Source: an uncultured Eubacteriales bacterium (GTDB taxonomy: Bacteria; Bacillota; Clostridia; Christensenellales; CAG-314). From it: a stretch of 27,396 nt of DNA. Shown one piece after another: positions 1 to 6,501 of this stretch (positions are counted from its first letter, which is position 1; each line of letters begins with the position of its first letter). The stretch covers positions 1-27,396 of the forward strand of contig CARAIG010000041.1 in NCBI GenBank assembly GCA_948938605.1, read 5' to 3'. The notes under the pieces are model-generated. The model was not told the origin of the DNA. It ran no database searches and saw only the letters and a list, made by a program, of their open reading frames with translations. The position numbers and the translations under genes were made by a program.

Positions 1-2
1 AG

Positions 3-83
3 CCAAAGGCGCAGCAAATTGCAGACATAGCAAAATACTTTGATTGCACAAGCGATTATCTTTTAGGGCTTGCGGACATTTAA
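3..83 (+). CDS. C-terminal end of an XRE-family HTH regulator (5' end outside window)
   Basis: An open frame enters from the left edge and ends at TAA 81-83. Its last residues read QIADIAKYFDCTSDYLLGL-ADI. The pattern 'IAxYFxxSxDYLLG' is the fourth/fifth-helix signature of Cro/CI (XRE) DNA-binding domains as in SinR/ImmR-like proteins. Only about 26 residues are visible, so nothing can be said about the N-terminus or any extra domain. A compact inverted repeat with a T-run follows directly. Family assignment rests on the motif alone. Confidence 0.6.
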   Translation, partial: PKAQQIADIAKYFDCTSDYLLGLADI

Positions 84-90
84 AAAAGAC

Positions 91-110
91 TAATCTGACA
101 GATTATTTTT
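91..110 (+). terminator. Short terminator-like hairpin after the XRE gene
   Basis: TAATCTGACAGATTA (91-105) is a perfect inverted repeat followed by TTTTT (106-110), 7 bases after the stop codon at 81-83. The stem is short and AT-rich, so it would be a weak intrinsic terminator. The rest of 111-334 holds only a small CCGTC-AAAT-GACGG hairpin (266-279) and no supported gene. Confidence 0.45.
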
Positions 111-334
111 AATAGTTTGCACAGTTGCAGAAACACCAATTGCAAAAACCTTGTTTGCTGGTCAAGCGTTAAAGCGTGCCCTTTATTGCGGTAATATCTT
201 GGACACTCTACTTTTAACACAGGCACTGCGGTTTGTTTACGCCAAAAAGAATTTAATTATTATTGCCGTCAAATGACGGTTTGCGACAAAATACGGCAAA
301 GTATTATTTAATTTTAAAAATAAGTTAAAATAAA

Positions 335-363
335 TAGACAAATTTTTACATAAAGTGTATAAT
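335..363 (+). promoter_or_regulatory. Sigma-A-type promoter of the ferredoxin gene
   Basis: A -35 box TAGACA (335-340) and a perfect -10 box TATAAT (358-363) are separated by exactly 17 bp. The ferredoxin start codon lies 35 bp downstream, with the ribosome binding site GGAGGAG (384-390) in between. Confidence 0.8.
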
Positions 364-398
364 GGAAACATCCAAAATAAAATGGAGGAGAGAGAACA

Positions 399-569
399 AT
401 GGCTCACAAAATCACTAACGATTGTATTGCTTGCGGCGGCTGCCAAAGTGTATGCCCTTGCGAAGCTATTAGCGAAGGCGACGGAAAATTTGAAATTGCT
501 GCTGATCTTTGCGTAGATTGCGGAGCGTGCGCGGCTCAATGCCCCGTTGGCGCTATCGAAGAAGCTTAA
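399..569 (+). CDS. 2[4Fe-4S] clostridial-type ferredoxin
   Basis: This 56-residue soluble electron carrier is complete. Two CxxCxxCxxxCP motifs are visible: C9, C12, C15, C19 and C38, C41, C44, C48, each set followed by the usual 'AI' dipeptide, which gives the pseudo-twofold bacterial ferredoxin fold with two [4Fe-4S] clusters. Length matches the clostridial family (about 55 residues). An additional cysteine at 21 ('CPCEAI') is slightly unusual. The ATG at 399 follows a strong GGAGGAG site. The gene stands alone between its own promoter and terminator. The family serves low-potential electron transfer in fermentation (pyruvate:ferredoxin oxidoreductase, hydrogenase and similar); the specific partner cannot be told from context. 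The gene is too short for most ORF cut-offs. Confidence 0.95.
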   Translation: MAHKITNDCIACGGCQSVCPCEAISEGDGKFEIAADLCVDCGACAAQCPVGAIEEA

Positions 570-587
570 TAACCAATACATAAAAAG

Positions 588-622
588 AAGTCTGTCGGAT
601 AATTCGGCAGACTTTTCTTTTT
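588..622 (+). terminator. Intrinsic terminator of the ferredoxin gene
   Basis: A 10-bp stem, AAGTCTGTCG (588-597) with CGGCAGACTT (605-614) including one G-T pair, has a 7-nt loop and is followed by a T-rich tract. It lies 18 bp after the ferredoxin stop codon. Confidence 0.85.
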
Positions 623-935
623 GTACTAATGCGTACACTACTGTTGCCGACGCTAATCAACTACGTGTTGCAAGTTAAGATGGCACTACTTTTTTGTCCT
701 TAGCCGAGCAACGCAGTTGCGAACGCCAATGTTTATGGAGCAATGCGACAATAAACATTATGTTGAGTAAGCAACTTAGTTGCGCATCGAAACATCTAGG
801 AATACGGTATGTACGGTTATACATTGGTTCCTAGATCCTTCGACTCCACTTCGTTCCGCTCAGGATGACATAATGGGCGTTTTTCGCTCAGGATGACATA
901 TGTTTTAATGCGCAATGCGGAATGCGGAATTGTGG

Positions 936-996
936 TGACGCTTAGTTCAATTGTGCGGCTTCGCCTAGATGTCTCGGCTACGCTCGACATGACATA
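936..996 (+). repeat. 61-bp direct repeat, copy 1
   Basis: This sequence recurs at 1192-1252 with a single difference that I can see (TGACGC versus TGACGT at the sixth base). It ends with the AGAT-GTC-TCG...CGCTC-GAC-ATGACATA hairpin element. Confidence 0.9.
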
Positions 997-1191
997 GAAT
1001 TAATACGTAATGCGGAATTAAGGTTGAGTTTAGTTAAACTGGATTGCTTCGCTAACGCTCGCAATACTCGCCTTTGGCTCGTGGCGGTCGCAACTTCGTT
1101 GCTCGGCCAAGGACGAAATAAGACATATGTGCAACGACATTCGCAACTGAGTTGCTCGGCTGAGAACATAGGATATAATGCGTAATTAAGA

Positions 1192-1252
1192 TGACGTTTA
1201 GTTCAATTGTGCGGCTTCGCCTAGATGTCTCGGCTACGCTCGACATGACATA
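1192..1252 (+). repeat. 61-bp direct repeat, copy 2
   Basis: Second copy of 936-996 with one base difference. The near identity over a longer span than the core hairpin points to a recent local duplication. Confidence 0.9.
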
Positions 1253-1462
1253 GGATAGAGTTTGTCGAAATGTATTATATATCGATATGCTTTAATATGT
1301 CATCTCGACCAAGGCACTTGTGCCGCGTGGAGAGATCTAGCGCAGCGCAATGTGTTATTAATGCCGCCAACATTACGCATTATGCATAATATTGCGGAAC
1401 ATTTATTTTAATGTCGGATTGCTTCGCTTCGCTCTCGGCTGAGCGGCAACGCAGTGAAGCCG

Positions 1463-2227
1463 TCAACCCAACACCGACAGCAAATAGTCGTCCAAATAAG
1501 TTGCCGCTTGACTTATAAATTCGTCGGGAATGCCGTAAAACGCTTCGGCAATGCTTCCGCAAATTGCGCCTATTGTGTCCGAATCGCCCCCAAGCGACAC
1601 CGCCGTACGCACCGCGTCTTCAAAACTTGCGCTTTCCAAAAACGCTTGTATGGCTTGCGGAACGGAATTTTGGCAAGTTTCGTCAAATCCGTATGTCGGA
1701 CGGATTTGGTCTACCGTAAAATTCAATTCGTAGTAATTTTTTTCGATGTACTGTTTAATTTCCGCCTTGCTTTTGCCGCATTTGGCAAGGTAAATTGCAA
1801 TTGCAGTTGCTTCGGCGCCTTTTATGCCTTCGGGGTGGTTGTGCGTAACGGCAGTCACCGCATACGAAAGTTCTTTAACCTGTTCGATACTGTTTGCAAA
1901 GTACGCAACGGGGCTTATGCGCATTGCAGCACCGTTACCGCAACTGTTATACGGATTGACGTCGCTGGAAAAAAGCCACCAAATAAATTTAGAACCGTAC
2001 CCCCGGTCGGAATAGCGTCTGCCAAATTCCTTTAAACGTTGTATTGTGTTTTGCGCAAGCGACGAATAATTGCCGTTGCAATCTTTAAGCGCTTGACATA
2101 CTGCAAGCGTCATAACAGTGTCGTCGGTAAAACGGCACTGTTCGCTAAACAAGTCGAAATCCTTGCTTTTTAAGTTGTGAAACTCAAACCGAGACCCTGC
2201 AATATCCCCTATTATCGCTCCCCACAT
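1463..2227 (-). CDS. ADP-ribosylglycohydrolase family protein (DraG-like)
   Basis: 254 residues, soluble, no signal peptide. It shows the ADP-ribosylglycohydrolase signature set: GDIAGSRFE near the N-terminus (7-15), FTDDT (33-37) for the first metal-ligand cluster, HNHPEG (129-134), and GGDSDTI (213-219) for the second metal-ligand cluster. The family is all-alpha, uses two Mg/Mn ions and removes ADP-ribose from proteins, or cleaves related ADP-ribose derivatives; the substrate here is unknown. The ATG at 2227 follows an AAGGAAG site. It begins 17 bp after the ClC gene and is the last gene of a tight minus-strand run. No DraT-like transferase is visible beside it, so a nitrogenase switch role is not supported. 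Confidence 0.9.
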   Translation of the reverse strand: MWGAIIGDIAGSRFEFHNLKSKDFDLFSEQCRFTDDTVMTLAVCQALKDCNGNYSSLAQNTIQRLKEFGRRYSDRGYGSKFIWWLFSSDVNPYNSCGNGAAMRISPVAYFANSIEQVKELSYAVTAVTHNHPEGIKGAEATAIAIYLAKCGKSKAEIKQYIEKNYYELNFTVDQIRPTYGFDETCQNSVPQAIQAFLESASFEDAVRTAVSLGGDSDTIGAICGSIAEAFYGIPDEFISQAATYLDDYLLSVLG

Positions 2228-2244
2228 AAAACAGCTTCCTTTAT

Positions 2245-3900
2245 TTATTCCTTATTATCTATCGGCATTTCTTCACCGATTTCGTCTTGCAATACAGTCT
2301 GCTTGCCTAAAATATCGTCCAGTTCGTGCTTGGTTGCGTCAAGGTCATACGTTTGGGTAATAAGCGTCAATGTGTCGCCTATGTGAATTTTCTTTTCGCC
2401 GTCGTCATCCATACGTTTGATGTTGTCGCTTGCTTCGACGTGCGTAACCTTGGTATTGGCGGGCCACAAAACGTCGCGGATACTTTTGCCAACAGCAAAC
2501 GCCGTTTCCTTAACGACATAAACAAGTTCCACTATTTGGTGTTGTTTGCCGCGGTTTTGCTGTTCGATCATACGTTCGAGCAATACGTCGTACAACGGCT
2601 CCACCTTGACAAGTTCGCAAATAAGGTAGGATACGAATACGGTAATTCCCACATAAAACAAGTTGGAAAAACTCCAAGTACATTCCACAGTAAATACCAG
2701 CGCAGTAAGCGGAGCGCGGGTTGCCGCACCCATAAACGCCGACATAGACAGTATTACAACTGTCGGATACAAACTACCGTCCATACCCATAACCATAAAC
2801 AGTTTACCGCACAATGCGCCCACTAATGCACCGATAGACAACATAGGAATAAACACTCCGCCCGTTGCCCCGCTGCTTGTGGAAAACGAAATAGTAAAAA
2901 AGCGTATCAAAAACAGTACCAGTATTACCGCCCAACTAAACTTTTGATAATCGGTAAGTTTAACTATAAGTCCGCTTCCGCCAAACAATGCGTCGGTTCC
3001 GTTGAAGTTGCCTACTACAATCAATCCGATACCCGCAGTCAAAGCAAAAACAATCATCAACTTTGCCCATTGGGGGACTTTTTTGAGTTTGCCGTCCCAC
3101 AGTTTACCCATTGCAAACACTACCAAATTGTAGCAACACGCCACAACCGCAATAACTACGCCCAGTATCAACGGCACCCAAATATCCTTCATATCGAAGT
3201 TTGCAAGCGTAATATCAAACAATGGCGCAGGGTAATGCTGCAACAGCCCGAAGTGCTTAAACAGCATGCTCCACAAGTTGGAAGCGGCAACGCCGAACAC
3301 CACCGACGACATAGCCATAAGGAATATCATAGGGGTAAAACGTTTGTGCGCTTCCTCCAAGGCAAACAGTATGCCCGTAACGGGGGCAGACGTTGCAACG
3401 GCAAAGCCTGCACAGGCACCGCCCGTCATAATGTATCTGTCCCAACTGTCGTGCGACAACGGCAGTTTACACGTTCCGCCGCCGATAGCGGTACCCAGCA
3501 AAACGCTAGGCCCTTCGCTGCCCAAGGGAAGCCCCGCAAAAAAACTTATCCAACTGTTAATTATCACTGCAATGCCCGTACGCAGCCAACGGAAAGTCAA
3601 TATTCCGCGTAAAACGCCTTCGGCGCGTGGAATACCGCCGCCCTTAGTTTCGGGAGCCCAACGTTGCAGCCAATACGCAGCAAACGCCAAAACAAGCGCG
3701 CCTGCAATTACCGCTACCGCAATCCAAGGGTTTTGCTGTGCGATATGGTAAATTTCCGCAGATTTTTCCATTAACCATTCGGCTACCCATTTAAAGAAAA
3801 ACACTATCGTCCCCACAACTAAACCCGTCAATGCGCCGTAGACCAATACGGGGACAAATACGTTTTTAAAATAATTTTTGTAATCGTTTCGTTTTTGCAT
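2245..3900 (-). CDS. ClC-family chloride channel/transporter with C-terminal TrkA-C-like domain
   Basis: 551 residues from the ATG at 3900, chosen because AGGAAA precedes it; the frame stays open 23 codons further upstream but that would overlap the preceding gene. The membrane part (about 10-450) carries the ClC landmarks: GGGIP (87-91) at the first anion-binding loop, GSEGP (127-131) with the gating glutamate E129, LEEAHKRF with E183 at the position of the E. coli 'proton' glutamate, and GGVFIP (347-352). The last 100 or so residues resemble a TrkA-C/RCK-C regulatory domain, an arrangement known in Firmicutes ClC proteins. Both glutamates present suggests Cl-/H+ exchange rather than a passive channel (inference). 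The usual GSGIP serine is a glycine here. Confidence 0.92.
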   Translation of the reverse strand: MQKRNDYKNYFKNVFVPVLVYGALTGLVVGTIVFFFKWVAEWLMEKSAEIYHIAQQNPWIAVAVIAGALVLAFAAYWLQRWAPETKGGGIPRAEGVLRGILTFRWLRTGIAVIINSWISFFAGLPLGSEGPSVLLGTAIGGGTCKLPLSHDSWDRYIMTGGACAGFAVATSAPVTGILFALEEAHKRFTPMIFLMAMSSVVFGVAASNLWSMLFKHFGLLQHYPAPLFDITLANFDMKDIWVPLILGVVIAVVACCYNLVVFAMGKLWDGKLKKVPQWAKLMIVFALTAGIGLIVVGNFNGTDALFGGSGLIVKLTDYQKFSWAVILVLFLIRFFTISFSTSSGATGGVFIPMLSIGALVGALCGKLFMVMGMDGSLYPTVVILSMSAFMGAATRAPLTALVFTVECTWSFSNLFYVGITVFVSYLICELVKVEPLYDVLLERMIEQQNRGKQHQIVELVYVVKETAFAVGKSIRDVLWPANTKVTHVEASDNIKRMDDDGEKKIHIGDTLTLITQTYDLDATKHELDDILGKQTVLQDEIGEEMPIDNKE

Positions 3901-3926
3901 AAGTTGTTTTTTCCTAGTTTCGTATG

Positions 3927-4580
3927 TCAATTTAGCAGCAATTCGGCAACTTGTTCGGGACTGTCGCACAGTGCCACCGCGTTAGAGCGTTCAAGTTCGT
4001 CCCGTTTGCCGAAACCGTAAGTAACGGCAACAACGTCTATGCCCGTTGCTTTTGCACCGTCGATGTCGTTTAGCGTGTCCCCTATTAACAGACATTCCCG
4101 TCTATCCAAGCCGTTTTCGTCCATTAACGCGTTTAACACTTCCGCCTTGTACTGTCTGCTTGCGTTTTGGGCGTAAACGTAATTGAAATACTTTTCGATT
4201 TTTAACAGTTTAAGGGAAGCAAGCAAACTGGGTTCGTATTTGCACGAAGCAACCGACAAGGTATACTTTTTGCTGTTATATACTTTGTCAAGCAAATCTA
4301 TTGCGCCGTCGTAAGGCTTACTTAACGCAACGGCGTTTATGTCGACAAATGTTTTGCGGTGCAGTGCTATCGCTTCGTCGCAGCGCGCAGCCCCTACAAG
4401 TTTTGTGTAACTGTATGTTAACGGCGGACCGATATGTTCGGACAAGTCCCAATTTGACGCGTCTATACCAAAGTGTTTAAGCACAGTTATAAAGGTTGCG
4501 TAAATGCCTTCGGACGTGTCGTTGATTGTGCCGTCGAAATCGAAAATTATGTGTTTGTAGTTTTTGGATAGTTTTTGCAT
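3927..4580 (-). CDS. HAD-superfamily hydrolase, phosphoglycolate-phosphatase-like
   Basis: 217 residues. HAD motif I is FDFDGT (13-18; nucleophile D14, acid/base D16), motif II the serine-containing SVAS (109-112), a lysine follows around 145, and motif IV is IGDTLNDIDGA (166-176). The insertion between motif I and II fits the C1 alpha-helical cap of the Gph/PpaX/PgmB group. The substrate within this group cannot be read from sequence; phosphoglycolate, pyrophosphate and sugar phosphates are all possible. It ends 26 bp before the ClC start and begins 5 bp after the CYTH stop, so the three genes are almost certainly co-transcribed. Confidence 0.9.
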   Translation of the reverse strand: MQKLSKNYKHIIFDFDGTINDTSEGIYATFITVLKHFGIDASNWDLSEHIGPPLTYSYTKLVGAARCDEAIALHRKTFVDINAVALSKPYDGAIDLLDKVYNSKKYTLSVASCKYEPSLLASLKLLKIEKYFNYVYAQNASRQYKAEVLNALMDENGLDRRECLLIGDTLNDIDGAKATGIDVVAVTYGFGKRDELERSNAVALCDSPEQVAELLLN

Positions 4581-4585
4581 AATTG

Positions 4586-5149
4586 TTATCTTCTTTTCAA
4601 TTGATTAAAAAAACGCGCGCTTTTGGATAACGACGGTTTAAATGCAATTCCGTAATTGTTGATTAAACGGTCTTTAAGTTTGTCCAACAATTCATTGCTT
4701 GCGCATTCGCACTCCAATTCGTAATCGGTCACGCCCAAATACTCGTTTTTGTCTAACTCAATCAGCCATTTGTCCACAGTAAATTTGGAGCGGTACGTAC
4801 TTAATTGTCCCGCGCATTGACATTCAAACGGAAAATCGACGTCGACAAGTTTTTTTACGTCAATGGGGAGCAAACCTTTGCTTATATATTTGTTTGCGGT
4901 ATTTTCGTCCAAAGGGCACTCCCTTTCGTCGCAGACGTTTACGCCGTTTGCGCTGCTTAGCAGCCTTTTGTAGCAAAACATATACTTGCCGTTTTTAAAA
5001 CGTATCCTTAACATTACGTCAGCGGGCATACCTTTACAGTAAAAATAGTAGTTTACTTGTAACTGCGGTTTTGTTTTGCCAACGTTAAACAAAGTTTCGT
5101 AGTCGGTTTTATTTAATGCAATTTTAAGTTCCTGTTCGATATTGCGCAT
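4586..5149 (-). CDS. CYTH-domain protein (triphosphate tunnel family, YjbK-like)
   Basis: 187 residues. The N-terminus has the ExExK hallmark (EQELK, 5-9). Later come the alternating basic strand LRIRFKNGKYMFCYKR and acidic strands (ELDKNEY, YELECE), and a C-terminal KSARF segment typical of the YjbK subgroup. CYTH proteins form a beta-barrel tunnel that binds triphosphorylated substrates with divalent metal; activities include tripolyphosphatase, thiamine triphosphatase and adenylate cyclase. The specific activity here is unknown. No clear Shine-Dalgarno precedes the ATG at 5149, but no better start is present. It is first in the minus-strand run with HAD, ClC and ADP-ribosylglycohydrolase genes. 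Confidence 0.85.
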   Translation of the reverse strand: MRNIEQELKIALNKTDYETLFNVGKTKPQLQVNYYFYCKGMPADVMLRIRFKNGKYMFCYKRLLSSANGVNVCDERECPLDENTANKYISKGLLPIDVKKLVDVDFPFECQCAGQLSTYRSKFTVDKWLIELDKNEYLGVTDYELECECASNELLDKLKDRLINNYGIAFKPSLSKSARFFNQLKRR

Positions 5150-5163
5150 TTTTACAATTTAAA

Positions 5164-5234
5164 AGTTTGGCAAATTCAACCGTACATAACGGGGAAAATA
5201 CCTATTGCCCAAATGTACTGCAAGCCGCCAAACT
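5164..5234 (-). other. Long-range 8-bp stem between nrdR and the CYTH gene
   Basis: AGTTTGGC (5164-5171) pairs with GCCAAACT (5227-5234). On the minus strand the structure follows the nrdR stop and is succeeded by TTTTAAATT, so it could be a weak terminator or leader fold. The loop is long (55 nt). A possible CYTH-operon promoter here (TTGCAG, 17 bp, TATTTT on the minus strand) is weak and I do not assert it. Confidence 0.3.
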
Positions 5235-5254
5235 CGTTTATTAATATTTAAAAG

Positions 5255-5731
5255 TTAATTCTTCTTTTTGCCTTTCGTCGACATATTGAAAATTTTGTTC
5301 ATTTCTTCAAAGAAAGTTGCGCTGTCCTTAAACTGACGGTAAACCGCCGCAAAGCGGATATACGCTACTTCGTCAACGTCCTTTAAGCGTTCCATTACCA
5401 TATCGCCTATTTGCTGCGACGTTATTTCGGCATCCAAACTGTTGTACAGGCTTTTTTCGATGTCGTCCACAATCATATCTATTTGCAGCATCGATATGGG
5501 ACGTTTTTCGCACGAACGCAAAATGCCGTTTTTAAGTTTCGAACGGTCGTAGGACTGACGCGTTCCGTCCCGTTTAACCACCAAAAACGGTACAATTTCG
5601 ATAGTTTCGAAAGTGGTAAAACGTCGTCCGCAATCGACGCATTCGCGGCGGCGGCGTATACTCCTGCCGTCGTCGGTCGAGCGCGAGTCGATAACTTTGC
5701 TGTCCTCGCAACCGCAAAACATACATTTCAT
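5255..5731 (-). CDS. nrdR: Transcriptional repressor NrdR (ribonucleotide reductase regulator)
   Basis: 158 residues, full family length. The zinc ribbon has C3-xx-C6 and C31-xx-C34. It is followed by the conserved RRRECxxCGRRFTTFE stretch and an ATP-cone domain (about 46-136) with VVKRDGTRQ-YDRSKL. NrdR senses ATP/dATP through the cone and represses ribonucleotide reductase genes at NrdR boxes. The short C-terminal lysine-rich tail (KGKKKN) is common. Ribosome binding is strong (GGAGGAT before the ATG at 5731). It lies 63 bp after purC on the same strand. No nrd gene and no convincing NrdR box is visible in the window, so its targets lie elsewhere. Confidence 0.97.
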   Translation of the reverse strand: MKCMFCGCEDSKVIDSRSTDDGRSIRRRRECVDCGRRFTTFETIEIVPFLVVKRDGTRQSYDRSKLKNGILRSCEKRPISMLQIDMIVDDIEKSLYNSLDAEITSQQIGDMVMERLKDVDEVAYIRFAAVYRQFKDSATFFEEMNKIFNMSTKGKKKN

Positions 5732-5794
5732 TTGTTATCCTCCGACAAACCGCATAACGTAAATTTTACGCAACGCAAATTTGTGATGTAAGTA

Positions 5795-6499
5795 TTAGTT
5801 AAGCACTTGTTTTAAGCGGGTTAAAATTTCGTCGTATTCGTGTTCGGGATTGACGCCTTCCTGATCGAAACGGCGCAGCGTGTCCTTATCCCAAAAACGC
5901 GCAACATTGGGCGTCAATTCGTCGGCAATTACCAAACGTCCGCCCACTCTGCCGAATTCCAACTTGAAATCGGCAACTATGATACCCACTTTTTTCATTA
6001 AGTCGCACAGTACCTTGTTTACGCGCATTGCGTTGTACTGCATAACGGACATCTCTTCCTGCGTGCACAATTCCATAGCGTAAGCATAATACTCGTTAAT
6101 GACGGGATCGCGCAATTTGTCGTTTTTGTAGCACAATTCCAAAACGGGGTTTTTGAGTTTTTTGTGATATTCCAGCCCCAAACGCTGTATCATATTGCCT
6201 GCCGAATAGTTTCGCACAACCACTTCGATAGGTATCATTTCCGCCTTTTTGACGACAATCGAGTTTTCGCTAAAACGCTTTACAAAGTGAGTGGAAATGT
6301 TGTTTTCCTCTAAATACTCCATTAAAAGCGCGTTAATTTCGTTGCAATAACGTCCTTTGCCGGCAAAATACAACTTCTTTTTGGCGTGATACATCATTGC
6401 ATCGTCCGAGAACTCCGCTATCGCGTGGGAATCGCTGTTTGTTGCCCACAGACGTTTGGTTTTACCCTCGGACAATAATTGTAGTTTTTCGTATTCCAT
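5795..6499 (-). CDS. purC: Phosphoribosylaminoimidazole-succinocarboxamide (SAICAR) synthase
   Basis: 234 residues, normal length. It catalyses ATP-dependent addition of aspartate to CAIR in de novo purine synthesis. Visible landmarks: EGKTK (11-15), the signature-1 region IPIEVVVRN-YSAGN (89-102), the signature-2 block DFKLEFG (177-183), and DELTPN (193-198). Two positions differ from the usual patterns: the signature-1 ending is AGN instead of [TA]GS, and DELTPN replaces the common DExSPD. The start codon lies 2 bp after the stop of the GH95-like gene, and that TAA sits just behind the GAGGT ribosome binding site, so translation is probably coupled. No other pur gene is nearby, so purC is separated from the rest of the pathway. 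Confidence 0.95.
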   Translation of the reverse strand: MEYEKLQLLSEGKTKRLWATNSDSHAIAEFSDDAMMYHAKKKLYFAGKGRYCNEINALLMEYLEENNISTHFVKRFSENSIVVKKAEMIPIEVVVRNYSAGNMIQRLGLEYHKKLKNPVLELCYKNDKLRDPVINEYYAYAMELCTQEEMSVMQYNAMRVNKVLCDLMKKVGIIVADFKLEFGRVGGRLVIADELTPNVARFWDKDTLRRFDQEGVNPEHEYDEILTRLKQVLN

Positions 6500-6501
6500 T
6501 G

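Larger units (their letters stand above)
630..1460. repeat. Gene-free repeat field (dispersed small inverted repeats)
   Basis: About 830 bp without a supportable gene. It contains several mosaic repeat types: four GCAAC-NNN-GTTGC mini-hairpins (708-720, 771-783, 1090-1102, 1143-1155); a 9-bp stem AATGTTTAT/ATAAACATT (728-736, 751-759); three full AGAT-NNN-TCG...ATGACA elements (833-872, 967-996, 1223-1252), a right-half copy (881-900) and a related 'GATTGCTTCG' form (about 1042-1066); another left-half 'GATTGCTTCG' fragment near 1421-1431; and several AATGCGNAAT-like motifs. ORFs in this stretch are short and follow the repeats, with no family resemblance. Confidence 0.75.

Noticed and set aside
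237..638. 133-residue minus-strand frame across the ferredoxin gene
   Set aside because: It covers the ferredoxin promoter, gene and terminator on the opposite strand. The plus-strand signals are strong, and this frame has no site or family resemblance.
978..1246. Short minus-strand frames in the first repeat field
   Set aside because: They are translations of repeated intergenic DNA, with parts of the peptides following the repeats themselves, and no ribosome binding site.
630..1460. CRISPR array
   Set aside because: Repeats are not evenly spaced, spacers of uniform length are absent, and no cas gene is present.
2944..3612. 222-residue plus-strand frame opposite the ClC gene
   Set aside because: The composition (His/Gln/Arg-rich) is typical of antisense translation of a membrane protein; the ClC frame is unambiguous.
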